Below, in pieces: positions 47,626 through 61,692 of a DNA stretch of 64,000 nucleotides. Within the stretch, counting starts at the first letter, position 1, and every line of letters starts with the position of its first letter. The notes under the pieces were generated by a model. The model saw nothing but the letters and a program-made list of their open reading frames with translations, ran no database searches and was not told the origin of the DNA. The stretch comes from Aphidius gifuensis (taxonomy: Eukaryota; Arthropoda; Insecta; Hymenoptera; Braconidae), in NCBI RefSeq assembly GCF_014905175.1, contig NC_057789.1, positions 5,084,001 through 5,148,000 on the forward strand, given 5' to 3'. The position numbers and the translations under genes are program-made.

Positions 47626-50600
47626 AACTCACGCGATATTATTAATGTTTTAATTTTTTTTTTTATATTTTAAATTTATATTTTTATCATGTGTTTTATT
47701 TTTGTCTGGATGAGTGAAGTTTTACGTTTTTATTTTAATATGTTAACCCTTGCGTTTCGTGTTCCACCTTATGATTTTATATTTTTTTTTATTTCCTATA
47801 AATTCATATTGACTTTTATAAATGAAAAGGAAAAAAATTAATACAGGAAATGTATTTTTAATTTTCCATTTCGTTTGATATGAGATAAATTTATTGTGTT
47901 TATTATTCAATTTAGTAAATTGTATTTATAATTGGTTTCACTTTTAAAATTCAATATGAAAAATAATTACTAGTTGTTTGTATAAATCAAGTGAGCAAAT
48001 TATAATTTCAAAGTATATTTATTTTTTTTTTAAATAAAATAAAAAGCTTTAGTGTAAATTTATAAGTGCTTTTAAAAATCTAGCTGCACTTATTTTTGAT
48101 AACTTTTTTCGTTGATAAATTTAATAATATATTTTAGGTAATTTCATTTTAATATAACTATTAAAAAAACAAGCAATGCGTATAATAATTTCCAAGCACG
48201 TGTAATAAATTTTTGCTTATAATTTTCTTGTATTTATTTATTTATTAAGTACCTATAATTTTGTTCATGAGGTAGGTCAGTAAACCCAAGAATCACCTAA
48301 TTGATCATTCATCCAAATCAAATTAAATTATCGATAGAAATTCCTAAACTATCTCATTTAACATTTTTAAATTAAAAATTATAGAAAATACTTTAAAGTA
48401 ATTCCTAATCAAAAAATCCATTTTAATATAAATTTTTATGTAAAAAAAAAAAAAACATTGTCATATAGCTTACCAAAAAATTAAATAATCCAGATAAACT
48501 AATACACTAAATTCAAAATATTTTTAAAATTATTTTTCAGACACTTTGATGTCTTTAAAATTATTATTTTCAACTCTTTTTAATTAATAACAAATTGATT
48601 TTTTTTTTAATAAATGCAAATAATATGACAGCAATTTGAATGATTTGAATGATCAGAGGCCACTGGAATGACTCGTATCCACTCGTATCAAGATACTGAG
48701 CATTACACTGGAACTCGAACGAGGCTAATGCTTTGCTTAGCGAGTGAATGGTGACTAGTTTGTATTGTGTGTGGTTTTTGTCCAATAGCTGTCTGGGCAA
48801 TACACAAGAGAAGGAGGAAGCACTCTTTTTTTCTTTTTTTTTTAACACACACAATTGACTTTCACCTCTAGCTTTGATCCAACAATAAAAATAAATTAAA
48901 AAAAAAAAAATGAATTAAGAATTATTTCATGCAAACTGGTTAAAGACAAATTTATATTATTATTTTTTTTTTCATATAAAAAATGATATGAAGCAGACGA
49001 ACCAGTGTCACATAATAAGCGAGAACATGCGATGAGATCACAGTGTTTATCTGAAACGATGATATCACTACTTATGTCCATGTTTGTATATCTGACCCAA
49101 AAAATAAGTTTACGATTTTTTACATCATGTGTTTGTTTAAAATTCAAAAAAATTAACCAGACGGAAAAAACATCAATAGGGAAAAAGCGAGAGCGTCTAG
49201 ACTATAATTTAATCTCACGATTGATGGTTATCCAGGTCTTTATGGACTATGGGAAATTGTGAAAATAAATATCAACAATAAACAAAAGCAAAAACTAGGT
49301 CAAACACGTTTTAATATTTTATCATTATTTTTTAAGTTAAAATAGCATTGTTTACATCTTTAATAATTGAAAGTATATTATCAAGATATTTTTAATTAAA
49401 AAAAATTAAAAGTGGGTCTTGTGAAAATTTAATTAAGTCAACAAAACATAGTCTTTTCCGGTTTGTAGCATCTGGCATCTAAATCTGCATATATTTGTTT
49501 ATTCGTATATATTTTCAGGCTTTTTTTTTTACATGAATATGGCCTACTTCACAGGAGCACATTTCTACCTACGTAATAATAATTTTAACTATATTCATCA
49601 AGGTCGACTACATTGAGTCTAAATACAAACATTAATATACAAGTTCAAAAGAAAATTCAATTTAATGTATGCCAAAAGTTTGAGGTGAAAAAAAAAGTAT
49701 GAATTTCAGGAAAAAAAAAATATTTTATATTTTTTTTTTTAGTAATATATACCAGCTGATGGATTTAATGATTTCTAAAAAATTCTTCATTTTTTTTTCG
49801 ACTGTTTAAATATATCTATCGTCAATCTAGAAATAGAATAATTTTTTTTTTTAAGCATTTAACTCAAACAAAGAAAATAAATTTCATTTTAAGCCAACGT
49901 TTCGCATACCGATGACAAGCATGTCTTTAAAACTACACTCTTTCTTTTAATAATTTCCTGACTATAATCCGGGTGAGAATTTTGTGAATATTCTTTTATG
50001 GCAATCAAAATAATAAAAAAAAATTGTAAGGTTTCTATGCAAAAAAAAAAAAAGATGTATTGACCTTTTGAATTTTGATTTTAATTTACAATAGCTGGCA
50101 TGTTTTGAAATTCGAAATATCAATAGATGATTATTTTGTAGATACATGGTTTTATTTTTTTTTTTTTTATGTGGATAACAATGGAGAGAAAAGAGAGTCA
50201 CGTATATTCAATAATTTTTTATTATTTATTTTTATATCGTGAGTATAAAAATTGATGGTTTTGTTGGTTGAGTTTGTAATCCCTTTGTCGTTCAGTGACC
50301 TTACGAGATTGCGTGTATCTATACATTTGCAAATAAAAATATATATTTTTTATTCTCAAATAATATACCAACAATCATTATATGAGTCATCAGATTAATT
50401 TTCAATGACTAAAGTAACATGGAATAAAATTTATTCTTTCAAATGCTTTATTCAGCAAGTATTTTTTATTTTTTCTTTTATTGCTATCATTGCAAAATTT
50501 AAAGAATTTTTTTTTTTTTTTTTCTTTACGCTTTAAATTATAAACAATCGCGACCTGAAACTAACTCGTGTCATCGACCTTTGAATATACATTTTTTTTT

Positions 50601-51476
50601 TTCATTTAATTTATTTTTTATTTTCATTTTTTCAGTCACGAAAAATCATCAGCAATGTGGAGAGTTTGAAGAAAGAAAACGATTTATTTTTCGACAAGCA
50701 TACAACACGTGGGAAGTTACATGAATTTATTTTTATAAATCTTCATCTTTTTCTTTTTTTTTTTTCATTTGCAAGGCAACAATAAAAATCATAAATTATT
50801 AAAAATTTACATCTGTCTGTGTGTGTTATTTATTTATTATTTTTTGACAAGAGGTAAATGACAAATTGCATTTAAATAGAGGGTGAAATCCTCAAGGCAA
50901 TCTATAAAACGAAACATCCTACAGAGAAGGTCAACAATGATCTCAAAATATACTCAAGAATTGATCACATTTCACTAAATATTAAAACTATTTGCTTACT
51001 TATCAAATCAAACGACACTTTTCCTATATATTTATTATTTTTATATATCAATATATTATTAGAAAAAATATGTCACAATAAAATATTTAAAAAGTCATTT
51101 AGTTGTACTCAATTTATTAACAAAAAAAAAAACAATCCTAGCCAAAAAATTATAATATATAGATTGGCTACAAATCAGGACAAGTACAAAGTGTTTTCTA
51201 TCTCATTTACGCTGTTCAAATATCATCAAATATTTTATATAAATGTATCAAATGTTTTCCGGATTATCGTCAATGCAACCTTGGACTCTGGCAAATGTCC
51301 TACAAAAAAAAATTTCGCAATACGCAATATTTTTATACTTTCACAATGAGCTTTTGTAAATATATATATCATTTTGTTTTATTTTTTTAATATAAAAATT
51401 AAAATAAATATAAATTCTTTATAATAATATTCTAATAATAATAAAGTATATTTATTTTTATTAATCACCACCTCAC
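47626..51476. other. Mostly AT-rich, no gene supported
   Basis: If the candidate exon at 51.5 kb belongs to tropomodulin, this is intron. A GC-richer patch at 48620-48830 has an open minus-strand frame without motifs or splice support. The rest is low complexity. Confidence 0.45.
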
Positions 51477-51677
51477 CCCATTTTTGATGATAGTGGGTGG
51501 TGTAATTTCTCGACTACTTGAAGTTGATTTTCTTGTTGTTGTTGATGACCGAGTTGATGACCGAGTTGTTTTAGTTGTTTTGGTTGTTTTGGTTGTTTTT
51601 TTCGTTGTTGTTGTACGAGTTGAAGAAACACTTTCATATGGTTTATCATAGTCTTGGAAAAATTCTGTAGTTGCCAT
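51477..51677 (-). CDS. Candidate alternative first exon A of tropomodulin
   Basis: Minus-strand ATG at 51677 opens 67 codons, MATTEFFQDYDKPYESVSST then Thr/Lys/Arg/Ser-rich sequence (KKTTKTTKTTKTTRSSTRSS) and REITPPTIIKNG. It ends at a good donor (GGG|GTGAGG) in phase 0. Tropomodulin's first core exon (acceptor at 41933) begins in phase 0 with an open frame, TSASQKTTTMTTAAK, so a 10-kb intron would join them cleanly. It is a paralogue of the exon at 52696-52821 (shared M-A-T-x-x-[FY]-Q-D-x-[DN]-K-x-Y-E pattern). Similar Thr/Lys-rich leader exons would make longer tropomodulin isoforms. Linkage is inferred from strand, phase and the absence of another recognisable gene between. It could instead belong to an unseen gene. 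Confidence 0.55.
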
Positions 51678-51991
51678 AGTTATTTTTTTGAATAATAATT
51701 TATTTTCACTTTAATTTTTGTGTCAATTTAAAAATCAAATGGATCATTTGATTCACTTGGTAATCAATAAACGATACACTTAATCCATATTGCCAGGTAA
51801 AATTTAATGATAAATCAGCATCATGACAAAGATGCTATCAATGATATCAAAGACATGTGAATTGAATGAAAAAAAAAAAAATTGTCAACTAAACTAACCA
51901 GACCGTAGTCCAGTCACTAATATTATTAGTAATAAAATAAAATAATTTAGACAAGAACTGATCCGCTGACTGTGCACGACTGCACTCTGTG

Positions 51992-52025
51992 TTTCCAGAA
52001 ATACAGAGAAATAGTATATAATTAG
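51992..52025. promoter_or_regulatory. Conserved upstream element, copy A
   Basis: TTTCCAGAAATACAGAGAAAT followed by AGTATATAATTAG lies 315 bp upstream of the first-exon A start codon. A near match lies at the same relative place upstream of exon B. Likely part of a duplicated promoter or a 5' leader. Confidence 0.5.
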
Positions 52026-52695
52026 AGACACGGTTTAAGTGCGCACAGAAGTATTAAATAGATGGACAGTTGTCTGTGTGGGAGATTTAGTTATGATCAA
52101 CGGACTATCTCGAGAAATAAGAATATGTCATATTTAATAAGCAGCTTTAAAATATACTTAAATATCAATGGAACACTCTTGCGAATGACTTTAACGAAGA
52201 ATGAAAAATTAAAATTAAACACTTGTAAATTAATATTGAATTATTTATCATTCTGAAGTTGGCAAAAAAATAATTTCAACTAATCCTAATAAAAAATTGG
52301 TTCATCATGAGGCAAGCATTATTTATTGTTGAAAAATATGAACTCTATTTCCAAGATTTCAACTTTATAAAAAAATTTAATGGAAAAACGCAGATATTTT
52401 TTAAATTTATATTCGTAGAAATTAGAGGCAGGCTCAGACTATTCATAAAAAAATTTCAGTCGTGGGTATTTCTTATTGGAAAAAAAAAATAAATTGTCAT
52501 AGAAATAAAGACAAGTTCTGCAACTATTTAATTTTTATAAAAAACTTGCTCGTTTAATTTAGCAACAATATAAAAAAAAATAATATACATTGATGTATAT
52601 ATCGATATTCAAGTTGATTAAATTCATACAATCAAAAATATTCGCAAAATTATTAAAAACAAAAAAAAGAATAAAATTTTAATAATAAATTTTAC

Positions 52696-52821
52696 CATGT
52701 GTTTAATTGGAAAAGATTTCAATTCACGTCTTGTTCTGGTAATGGTTTTTCTCATGGTTTTTCTAGTTGTAGACATTGTCTCATAGGATTTATTCCAATC
52801 CTGATAAATTTCAGTTGCCAT
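52696..52821 (-). CDS. Candidate alternative first exon B of tropomodulin
   Basis: Minus-strand ATG at 52821 opens 42 codons, MATEIYQDWNKSYETMSTTR then KTMRKTITRTRRELKSFPIK and HM. It ends at the donor ATG|GTAAAA in phase 0, the same phase as exon A and as the tropomodulin acceptor. The N-terminal dozen residues match exon A closely, and the basic Thr/Arg tail is shorter. This looks like a tandem duplication of a promoter plus first exon. The frame runs eight codons further upstream (MVSLLEIK), so an earlier start is possible. Confidence 0.5.
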
Positions 52822-53120
52822 TTTGATTTCCAACAGTGAGACCAAAATAAATTAAACAAAGTAAAATTTGACACAATGGATTTGACACACTCGAACAAAT
52901 AAAACACAGTGACACTTAACAATTAATAATAATTATATTTTGCAAAATTTATTAAGAAAAATGATCATGTTCTCGCCAAGTCGGCGCCATGAATTGAATG
53001 AAATCACATGAACGAACAACGTAAGACTGAGGAATATCCAGTAAAATCAGCGATGAGGAAGCGAAAATATTTTTTTTAGACGTGTGTGGCATCAAAGTGT
53101 GTGAGAGGGTATATTTTAAA

Positions 53121-53154
53121 TTTCCAGAAATACAGTGAAATTTAGTATAATTAG
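53121..53154. promoter_or_regulatory. Conserved upstream element, copy B
   Basis: TTTCCAGAAATACAGTGAAAT followed by TTAGTATAATTAG lies 300 bp upstream of first-exon B and matches the copy at 51992-52025 with a small gap and few mismatches. Confidence 0.5.
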
Positions 53155-56100
53155 GCAAATGGGAGGAAGAACGAGCCGTGACGAATGAAAGTAGAAGACG
53201 AGACAAGAGAAAAATACTTTGGGAGGTCTAGTGAAAAAAAAAAAAATATATATAATATTTTATATGCTCTCTGGAGATCTTGTAACTCAAATGACTCAAA
53301 GGAAACTTTTATCAAATATGTTATATCGTAAAAAAAAAAAAAATATTTTGAACTTTATGATGTTGCTAAACAAATTCATCACATCTTGGCCCCGTTTTGT
53401 TTTTTTTATACAATTTTATTTTTTATGATAATCCAGCTAACAGATATAAAATTAATACGAAATGGAAAATTTTACATCACAAATAACGAATTGTAGCAAA
53501 TAATGTTTATAGTTGAAAACGTAAAAATAATATTTGGCACTAGTCAAGCTTTCAGTTTATGTAAGAGTCCAACAGACAAAACAGCCATTTAAATTTTTAT
53601 ATTTTCCAAATACCAATAAACTGATCGTGAGATGGATTAAATTTTTTTTCAATCAAATTAATATTATGTATCCTTCACAATGTAAACTTGCAAATGTCAA
53701 AATTGTCATAAATACTTTAACGTTTAAAAAATAAATAAACATAAATTCATTATGATAGATAGGGTCAAAAATTTTTGTAATGATGAATGACTCTGTACTT
53801 GGGCAAATGGTGCCAAAAAAAAAAAAAATTTCCTGACTCAAAACCTTCATTCACATATATACCATTAAAATTAATTCTCTCTGCTTCCCACGCATATTTA
53901 ATTTTCTGGGTAAACAAATTTACAGTTAAATTTTCTCTATACTAAAAATGAAGGTTGTAAGACTGCATAACAACGTTTTATTGAAAAAATAATCGTAAAA
54001 ATTTTTCTATCAAATAAACTGTTCTTTTATCGAAAAATTTCCGTCATTAATCATTAAAGTTGGAAAGCCTCGCGAGTCGAAGGCAGGCCAATGATTTTAT
54101 CTTTATAAATTGTATATTTTTTTTTAATTTTTATAATATTAAAAAAGATAATAAACAAATAAATCAATTTATAATATATATTCAAATAAAAATATTTATA
54201 AAAACCTTGAAAAAATAAAATATAATACTCAGGTGCGTGGATGATTCTCGCGAGCAACATCATTCAAATTGTGTTGGCGTAGAGTTATTTTTAAAAATTT
54301 ACTTAAAATACATTCATGGAATTAAAGCTCTCAATTGCCTCAACTGTAAGCTCTTTGTGAACATATTTTCTTTGTACCAAACAAAGAAGAGATAATTATA
54401 TCCTTAAAAAAAATCATTTTTTCTTTATTTTAAAAATTGAATTGTTATCATAATGGAAACACCGGATAAACAGGAAAAGAAAAAAAAATGCCTGAATGTT
54501 TATGCGTATTTTAAAATTTAGATTATTTATAACTACTGTTTTATTTTATCTAAGCACACGTCAGATGGCGTTAATACGATTGAAAATTGTTTTTGTCAAA
54601 AGCTTTTAAAGCTCAGCAAAGCTCAGTCGATCTTTTATAGAAATTTAAAACTGAAATAGATGGCGTCGTTTAAATTCAAGTATAAAAAAATGTATATTCT
54701 TTAATTTTTTTTTTTTTTTTTGATAAATTAAATTGTCAAAGCGTGGACAAATTTTAGATGCAAGTTGGGTCACTCATACTGTGTCCTTCATAACATTCAA
54801 ACTAGATTTTACTCATCATTGTGAAGATGTAAACGAAGTTAAATTTATAAACCATTTAGCACACTAGTTATGTATTTATATGAGTGATAAATACGACAGA
54901 GTCAAGGCTCATCTTGACACTTTAAATTCAAGGCTGAATAAACACTTGTATATATTTTTCTTGCATTCTTGAATTATCAATAAATTGATTATTCATATAT
55001 ATGATTTGCCTAATGCCTTTAAATTTATACATGTGTATATATGTATATTTGAATTTTTAGAGTTGACATTTTAATTTATGGCACGAGTGTCAAGCTTGAA
55101 ATTGAATTGAGATGAGAGTCATCATAAAAAAAATATATTTAATAATTTGCTTTGCCTATCTCTAATTTTTTAAATAATAATTGTCCGACTGAATAGCTGA
55201 TTATAAAAATGCTCATGTGTTATTCGTTAGCAAAAAAATTATATTTAACCAATTTGGTCATTTCTTTTTTGTTGTTTTTTTTTTTTTTTTTTGGTACAGA
55301 ATAGATGAAAAAAAAAAAATAGAAAACTATGGCATAACAAAATTTGGACAGTAACTATACGTGTTTTCGTTTTGCTTGGATTACAAAGTCGCGAAGGCAC
55401 GCCATATCTTGGCAGCCAAAATGTTTTCCATGAATGAAAAATCATGAGGAACTCTTGACTTGTCTCTCTTGAGTTAACAAAATTGCAACTAGTAAAAATG
55501 AAGATAAAGACAAAGTTTATTATATACACAAGACAAAAAAACACTTTAATAAATTTCTCAAATTTTATTACAATGATCATCAAATTCTATATTTAATTCT
55601 CAACTGCATTTAATTTAATTTTTTATTTTTTCAATGTATAAAAAAATATTTAAAAAGTCGAAAATCATGATTATTTTTATGATGAATAAGAAAAAAAAAA
55701 AAATTTAAAAAAAGAACAAGTAAAAAAAATTCTGACGGTGGCCCAGAAAAACGTCAGAAAATTTTTTAGTTAGCAAAACTTAGTATATATAAAAATACAG
55801 TTAAAAATACGTATACGTGTGTAAAAGTTTAAAACATATTTTTATTTTTGAATTTTTAAAAAACACTTAAAAAGAATTTACTCTATGTTTCAAAATATTC
55901 TTTTCAAATGTTATTTATTCATTGAGATCATTGACATGATCGAAGCACATGTGTAAAAAATTATATATATATTTTTTATATAAATAAAAATGGATGTCAC
56001 GTTTGAACGTCATTGAAGCTGAAGTTTGCAAAAAAAAATTAGAGGAAAAACTTTTTCAAAGGCCAAGGATAAATAAGGGCCCAAAAGCGTCAACCAATAT

Positions 56101-59100
56101 ATTTTTTAAAATAAATTTTTACAATGATTCATTTGCTTTTTCCGAAATAAAATTAAACCAAATCAACAAGCAAGTCTAACACATAAAATAATTCCATTTC
56201 TATCAAATCCCAATAAAATATGTAAATGCTAAATTTGCCTCGAAAGTGATAAAAGACATGCACTATAATAAATTACTTATAATGACAAAAAAAAAAAAAA
56301 AAAGATTTATACATTATTTAATTAAATTAAAATGAGAGTACGAACAATGTGTCAAAATTAAATGCAAAAATGAAAAATAATGTAATAGGTGAAAGAGGAA
56401 AAATAAGCAAGTCACAGAAAGACTTCAATACGACAGCTGGCGACGGTTCGTTATACATTATATTGGCTAACATACGCCATTAGGAGTGACGTTAAAACCA
56501 ACGATCATCAGGTTACCAATGTTACTTGCTGAATATTACATGAATATTTACTTTATATTCATATAGTCATATGTATTTTAATCTCACCTATTTAACTCGT
56601 ATTTACAACTTTAAAATTTAGAAAACATATTCAATCACCAATGTTTATATATTTTATAAATCGTGAAACATATTAGTATTTCCTGTTTAAAATTTAACGC
56701 CAACTAAAATTTTTTCAGCAGCTGTCGATTTTCATCTTAAATAAGTAACAAAGAAAGTCACTTAAATCTCAAATGATTTATTGAATAACATTTATTATTA
56801 AGCTAATTTTATATATTAATTTAGTTCATGTTATATTTATTTTAAAATACTAATTTTTTTTTTCTAATAAAATTAGTATATAATAATTTTTTTTCTCTTC
56901 CTCTTGTTTATGTTTACAATAATTGTATATAGATACGAAAAAAAAAATATACATGTCAAAATGTGTCCAGAAGAAACAGATGAAAAATTTGTCACACATA
57001 CAGTATGGTATCTATTTTTGATAATTTTATAAATGTGGGATTATAAGCAACGGGATTAGTAAGTTACTGAGTGAGTGAAGCATGACGCCGACTAGGCATT
57101 GAGGACACAAATCGTGTATTTTACATTTAATTGAGACGCCTCAGATGAAACCAAGTAATAGTTTTTACTGGTCACTTTTTCATCATATAGTGAGTTGATA
57201 TTGTGACCAACTAAAAAACAAAATATTACTCGTGTATGCATCAAAGACATTTAGACATACTCTTATATTTAATTAACGAAGCGTAGTCACTAATTTGCTT
57301 GTCACTTTGTCATGAATATAAAATTGAGCAGTGTTTGCACTCGTTTGCATTACATTTATATGTTTTTTGTAAAATATAAATTTTGAGGGTACTTGTTTTT
57401 TAGTAAACAAGATTATTTGCATTACTTTTTTCGTTGGATTGCTTGATGACAAAGCAACTGTTGTTTTTGTTTTAATTTTAATTTTTTCAAGAAGTATAAC
57501 AGACTGATAAAAATAGCTAAAAGATTTCTGGATCACTTGGGACTTCTGAAGGATTAAAAAAAAACGATGGCTTTGTTAAAACAATCTGCAAAATTATTTT
57601 ATGATTTTTAAAAATAAAATTAAATCATGCAAATAATTATGAATTTGCGGTCACGTCAACTATAAAGTCTGTAATGAAATCAATTTCCAATCATTTTATA
57701 GAAATCTTGTTGACAGTGAGTTGTCTTCAAAAATATACCTTAGTTTATAATTTACATTTTACACAAATGTGTACAATTTATTATTTAAAATTAAACATTT
57801 ATTTGTCTTTTTTAAAAATTCATAGACATTAATATTTGTTTATTATCACAATTAGCTAAACTATTTGTAGATGAATAAATTATTTATTACTTATCCCTGG
57901 CAAATGTCCGAAACCTTTGATGTTTTGTATTACATAAAATTTAGATTTTTAAAAAGAAAGCTAGCATTGATTATTGTTTTTCAATTTTTTATAAATTAAA
58001 AATAACAAATTTTATGAGACTCAATGTATATCATCGATGTCAAAATGATTTTCCGGGTTTATGTTTGATGTGAAAATGAAATTGACTTGAAGAAAGATAC
58101 TTAAAGGAAAGTGGGCGTTCAAAATTTTCACTTCTCAACTCGTATGTTGATTTATTTTTTACAATTTTTTTTCCATTTTATCTCGGTCTACTTGCAATAT
58201 GTCTTTGAGGGTGAATTTATTTTTGAATCATTATAAAATGTAAAACAATATAAAACATATACTTAATCTTTGTATTGAGCCAAATGAAAAATTATTTTAA
58301 ATCAATAAAAATATATTTATAAATAATATAATCATCAATTTTATTAAGCTAATTTTTAATTAAATTTATTATATCCAATAAATCTTGTCTAAGTTGAATT
58401 TCTATCGAAGAGTTCTCAGAAATAGCAGTGGAAAAATTTTTGTGGTATTTTAATTAAGTAAATATACATTGTGTCTCCAGAGGGGCATTTAAAATTTTTT
58501 AATTTTGATTATGCATACGGATAGACTTGTATTATGTATGTTCCAAAAATATATTAAATGTAAATTTACGAGGGATAAGAAATGTTGCGTCTTGACGCCT
58601 TTGGTTATAGATCAAATCTGGCGTCAACGTATATGCTGTATAGCAACAACAACGAATTACAATTCAAAATTATCACTGACGTTTGTATGTGATGCCAAAG
58701 AGGCGTACACTGCGACTATAACTTCGTACATCAACCCTCCAAAAAATGAATAAAAAAATAATCAAGAAAATTACATATAGTCACATTTAAAAGTACTTTG
58801 TTTTGTCAAACTATTTTTAAAATAAAAAAATAAACAAATTTCGAGTAAAAATATATATAAATATATTTATAAAAATGTCATTATTAATATAATTACTAAA
58901 AAAAAAAGACAGGGGTCTATTGCATGAGTCATTTAATTCGGTGTTTGCCGACATACATCATACAGTCATATTTGTATATGACCTTGAACCTCATTGAACA
59001 CAGATGAGAGTAGTAATCTTGCTTGCAGTTTTTTAACCACAGCCCAGAATATTATGACGTACACAAAATTACCTCCCACACATTCATAAAAAATATAAAT

Positions 59101-61188
59101 ATATAGCAACAAAAATATGTTACTTATATTATGTTCTCGTTTTGCTTGAAGAAAAAAGAAAAAAAATACGAAAAAAGCGTCAAGTGATTTATGTTTGCGT
59201 AACATGTAGACGTAAAAATTCAGAAATACATCGGTCAATATATAATTTGAAAAAATAAAATAAAAACAAACACAAGAACAAAAACCCCAAAAAACTTTAA
59301 AGATTGTGTAATTTTGTTTAATAGATTTGTTTTTTTTTCTTTGTTTATTTGTAAAATTGTTTTTTTTTTTTTTATTAAAAAAATTATAAATATGAAAAAA
59401 ATATACAAATGTATATTAAAAATTTAAAATTATGATTTTTATAATAAATATTTTATTACGATTAATTTATCTTTAAGATTATATAGTAATTTTAATGTTT
59501 GGGCCGTAGCTAATATTGAATTTAATCGATTGGAACATCACTGGAAATAAACGGAAGCCCCTGGCTACGACCTCGATGCTATTTTCAATTCAAAAGATGC
59601 CGGCTGTATTCTTCTTCTTTCAGAATGAAAAAAAAATTTCGTGTCTTTCGAGTGTATATCAACGAAATGAATTTTATAATTTTTTATTTAAATTTTCAAA
59701 GGTTGATTTTATCTAAATAAAATCATATAATAATGACGATGATTGACAGACAATAATTTTTATTTGTACCATTAATAATCAGGTAAAAAAGAATCAAAAA
59801 TATCTCAGTTTGATTCGATCGTTTACGCCAAGATGCACAAAAGCGTGTAGAGAATAAAAATGCATCCTGTTGCAGCCAAAAATTCAATAATTTTTTTTAG
59901 GCTTCCATACAGACATTAACCGCACGAATATGTATACCTTGAAAATGAAACAGAAACGAAAATGACACATTCTCCCAGACCCTCAACTCAAATTATCCAT
60001 TCGACTTTGAACAAGTCTCACGGGCAATGTTTCATATATACAAAAATTCATTTGTCGTTTTAATATAAACCACAAAAAATAAAATAAAAAATATGCAAAG
60101 AAAAAAAATTAAAATAAATATATTCGTGAGAATATAAATAATGAAATAATATATGATATTAAATTAATAAAATAATCGTCATAACGGAAGTTACAGTAGG
60201 CAATAATACTAGTCATAATTGTCGACTAAATAATATCTGGTAATTTTATGAGCTCAACGTATTTTCACCAGTGTCGAAGAAGAAGAAACCAACAGTTGCC
60301 TCATGTTACTTTGCCAAAATCTAAAAACGTCTTTGACAATGACGCAAAATCATCAAAAATCATATTATAAAATTTTATCTTTCAACGATTGATTTTACAT
60401 TTAAATTTTAACATTCTTAGTATTTTTTTTTTTAATTTAATATTTAATGTAACATACTTTCACTTGACAAACGCAGTGATCGTCAATTAATCTAACTCAA
60501 TGTACTATTCTTGGAAATAGCTAGAGTTGTTTATGTTCGCGACGAAAGCCTAGCCCAGAGAGACAGTTTGTTTCAAAAAAATTATTTTCAAGAAAATAAA
60601 TAAAAAAAAAATGTTTTTTTTGTTTTTAAAATCTTACAAGATATGTCTGTTTCAATAAACACCAATTTAAAATAATTTATAAATTTTCTAGAAATTATAA
60701 CATTGTCGTGAATGTGCGTGTGTTGAAGACACAACATCTAATTCAGGAAAAACACATTTCTTATAATGTCAAATAGTAAAATAAGTTACAAAAAAAAATG
60801 AAAAATATTATCTACGATTTATCAGTAGAATGGTTGATGCACATATGGTGACAGTTATATGTTTCATATGAGTAGAGTTATTGGTCAATTAATTTAATTT
60901 AATTGCCCGCTGAGTCATGGGAAAAATAAAGAGGCGGTATATAATATAGCATAATGAATAATCCTTAAAATTTGTCCTGATGATAAAACTCAATGAAAAT
61001 ATATATACACTATTAAAAATCATTGCTATATGACATTAATAAAAATAATTTTAAATATTCCCGCCAGACAATTTAGCGCCAAGTCATTTATCATTTACAG
61101 TTTAGCAATATTTTTGTGTGTGCTTGAATGACTTTGTCATAGAAAATTTGCTGAAAAAAAAAACAATAGAAAGCGTTCAATTAGTCAC
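53155..61188. other. AT-rich DNA without supported genes
   Basis: Short frames at 55245-55583, 57273-57536, 58505-58753 and 59516-59716 lack motifs, good splice sites or coding composition. If the exon at 61.2 kb is spliced to tropomodulin, this is intron. Confidence 0.5.
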
Positions 61189-61351
61189 CTCTTGTATCTT
61201 GTATCTAGTTGTCGTTGTTTTACGTCTAGTTGTTGTTATTTCATAAGTTTCCTCAACGGTAGCACCAGTCTCATCAACCACCTTGTCCGTCGGTTCAATT
61301 TGTACATCAACCTCTTCCTTAATATCCTTTTCTTCATCGTATTTAACACTT

Positions 61352-61382
<31 letters not shown>

Positions 61383-61515
61383 CGTCATCATAATTTCCAT
61401 TTTTATTTTTATTAACGTCCATGTCATTATTTCTGACACTGACATCGTTCTCCTGAATTGTATGACTATCCATCACTTCCATTCCTTTTTTCGTGTTTTC
61501 TATATCAGCCTCCAA
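61189..61515 (-). CDS. Acidic Asp-run exon with Thr/Arg tail, candidate upstream tropomodulin exon
   Basis: A 327-nt minus-strand exon: acceptor TATTATTCTGTTAAG before 61515, 109 codons in phase 0, donor CAAGAG|GTGACT. It reads LEADIENTKKGMEVMDSHTI, then an acidic segment with eight consecutive Asp (encoded by a CAT/ATC microsatellite on the plus strand), and EETYEITTTRRKTTTTRYKI with final QE. The last part (TTTRRKTTTTR) resembles the basic Thr-rich tails of the exons at 51.5 and 52.7 kb, and its phase-0 end also fits the tropomodulin core. No in-frame ATG exists upstream before a stop, so another 5' exon, or an internal ATG such as 61485, must start translation. Linkage to tropomodulin is inference. 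Confidence 0.45.
61358..61396. repeat. CAT/CATCAT microsatellite coding for poly-Asp
   Basis: CATCATCATCATCATCGTCA and neighbouring ATC repeats on the plus strand. Read on the minus strand as Asp codons inside the exon above. Confidence 0.85.
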
Positions 61516-61692
61516 CTTAACAGAATAATAAATATTACACTTTATTCTCTATGAATTTAATAGAAAGAAAAATAAATAACTGTTCACTTTGATATAGATA
61601 TTTTTGTATATTTTTTTTTTTTACTTCAACAAGTTTAAATATGATTTAGATTTAATAAATAAAACTTTTTTATTTTTTAATTTTTTTTTTAC

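Noticed and set aside
48690..48760. tRNA-like T-loop (GTTCGAGTTCC on the minus strand)
   Set aside because: No acceptor, D or anticodon stems could be paired around it.
48570..48854. 94-codon minus-strand frame
   Set aside because: Starts and ends in low-complexity sequence, with no family resemblance or splice context.
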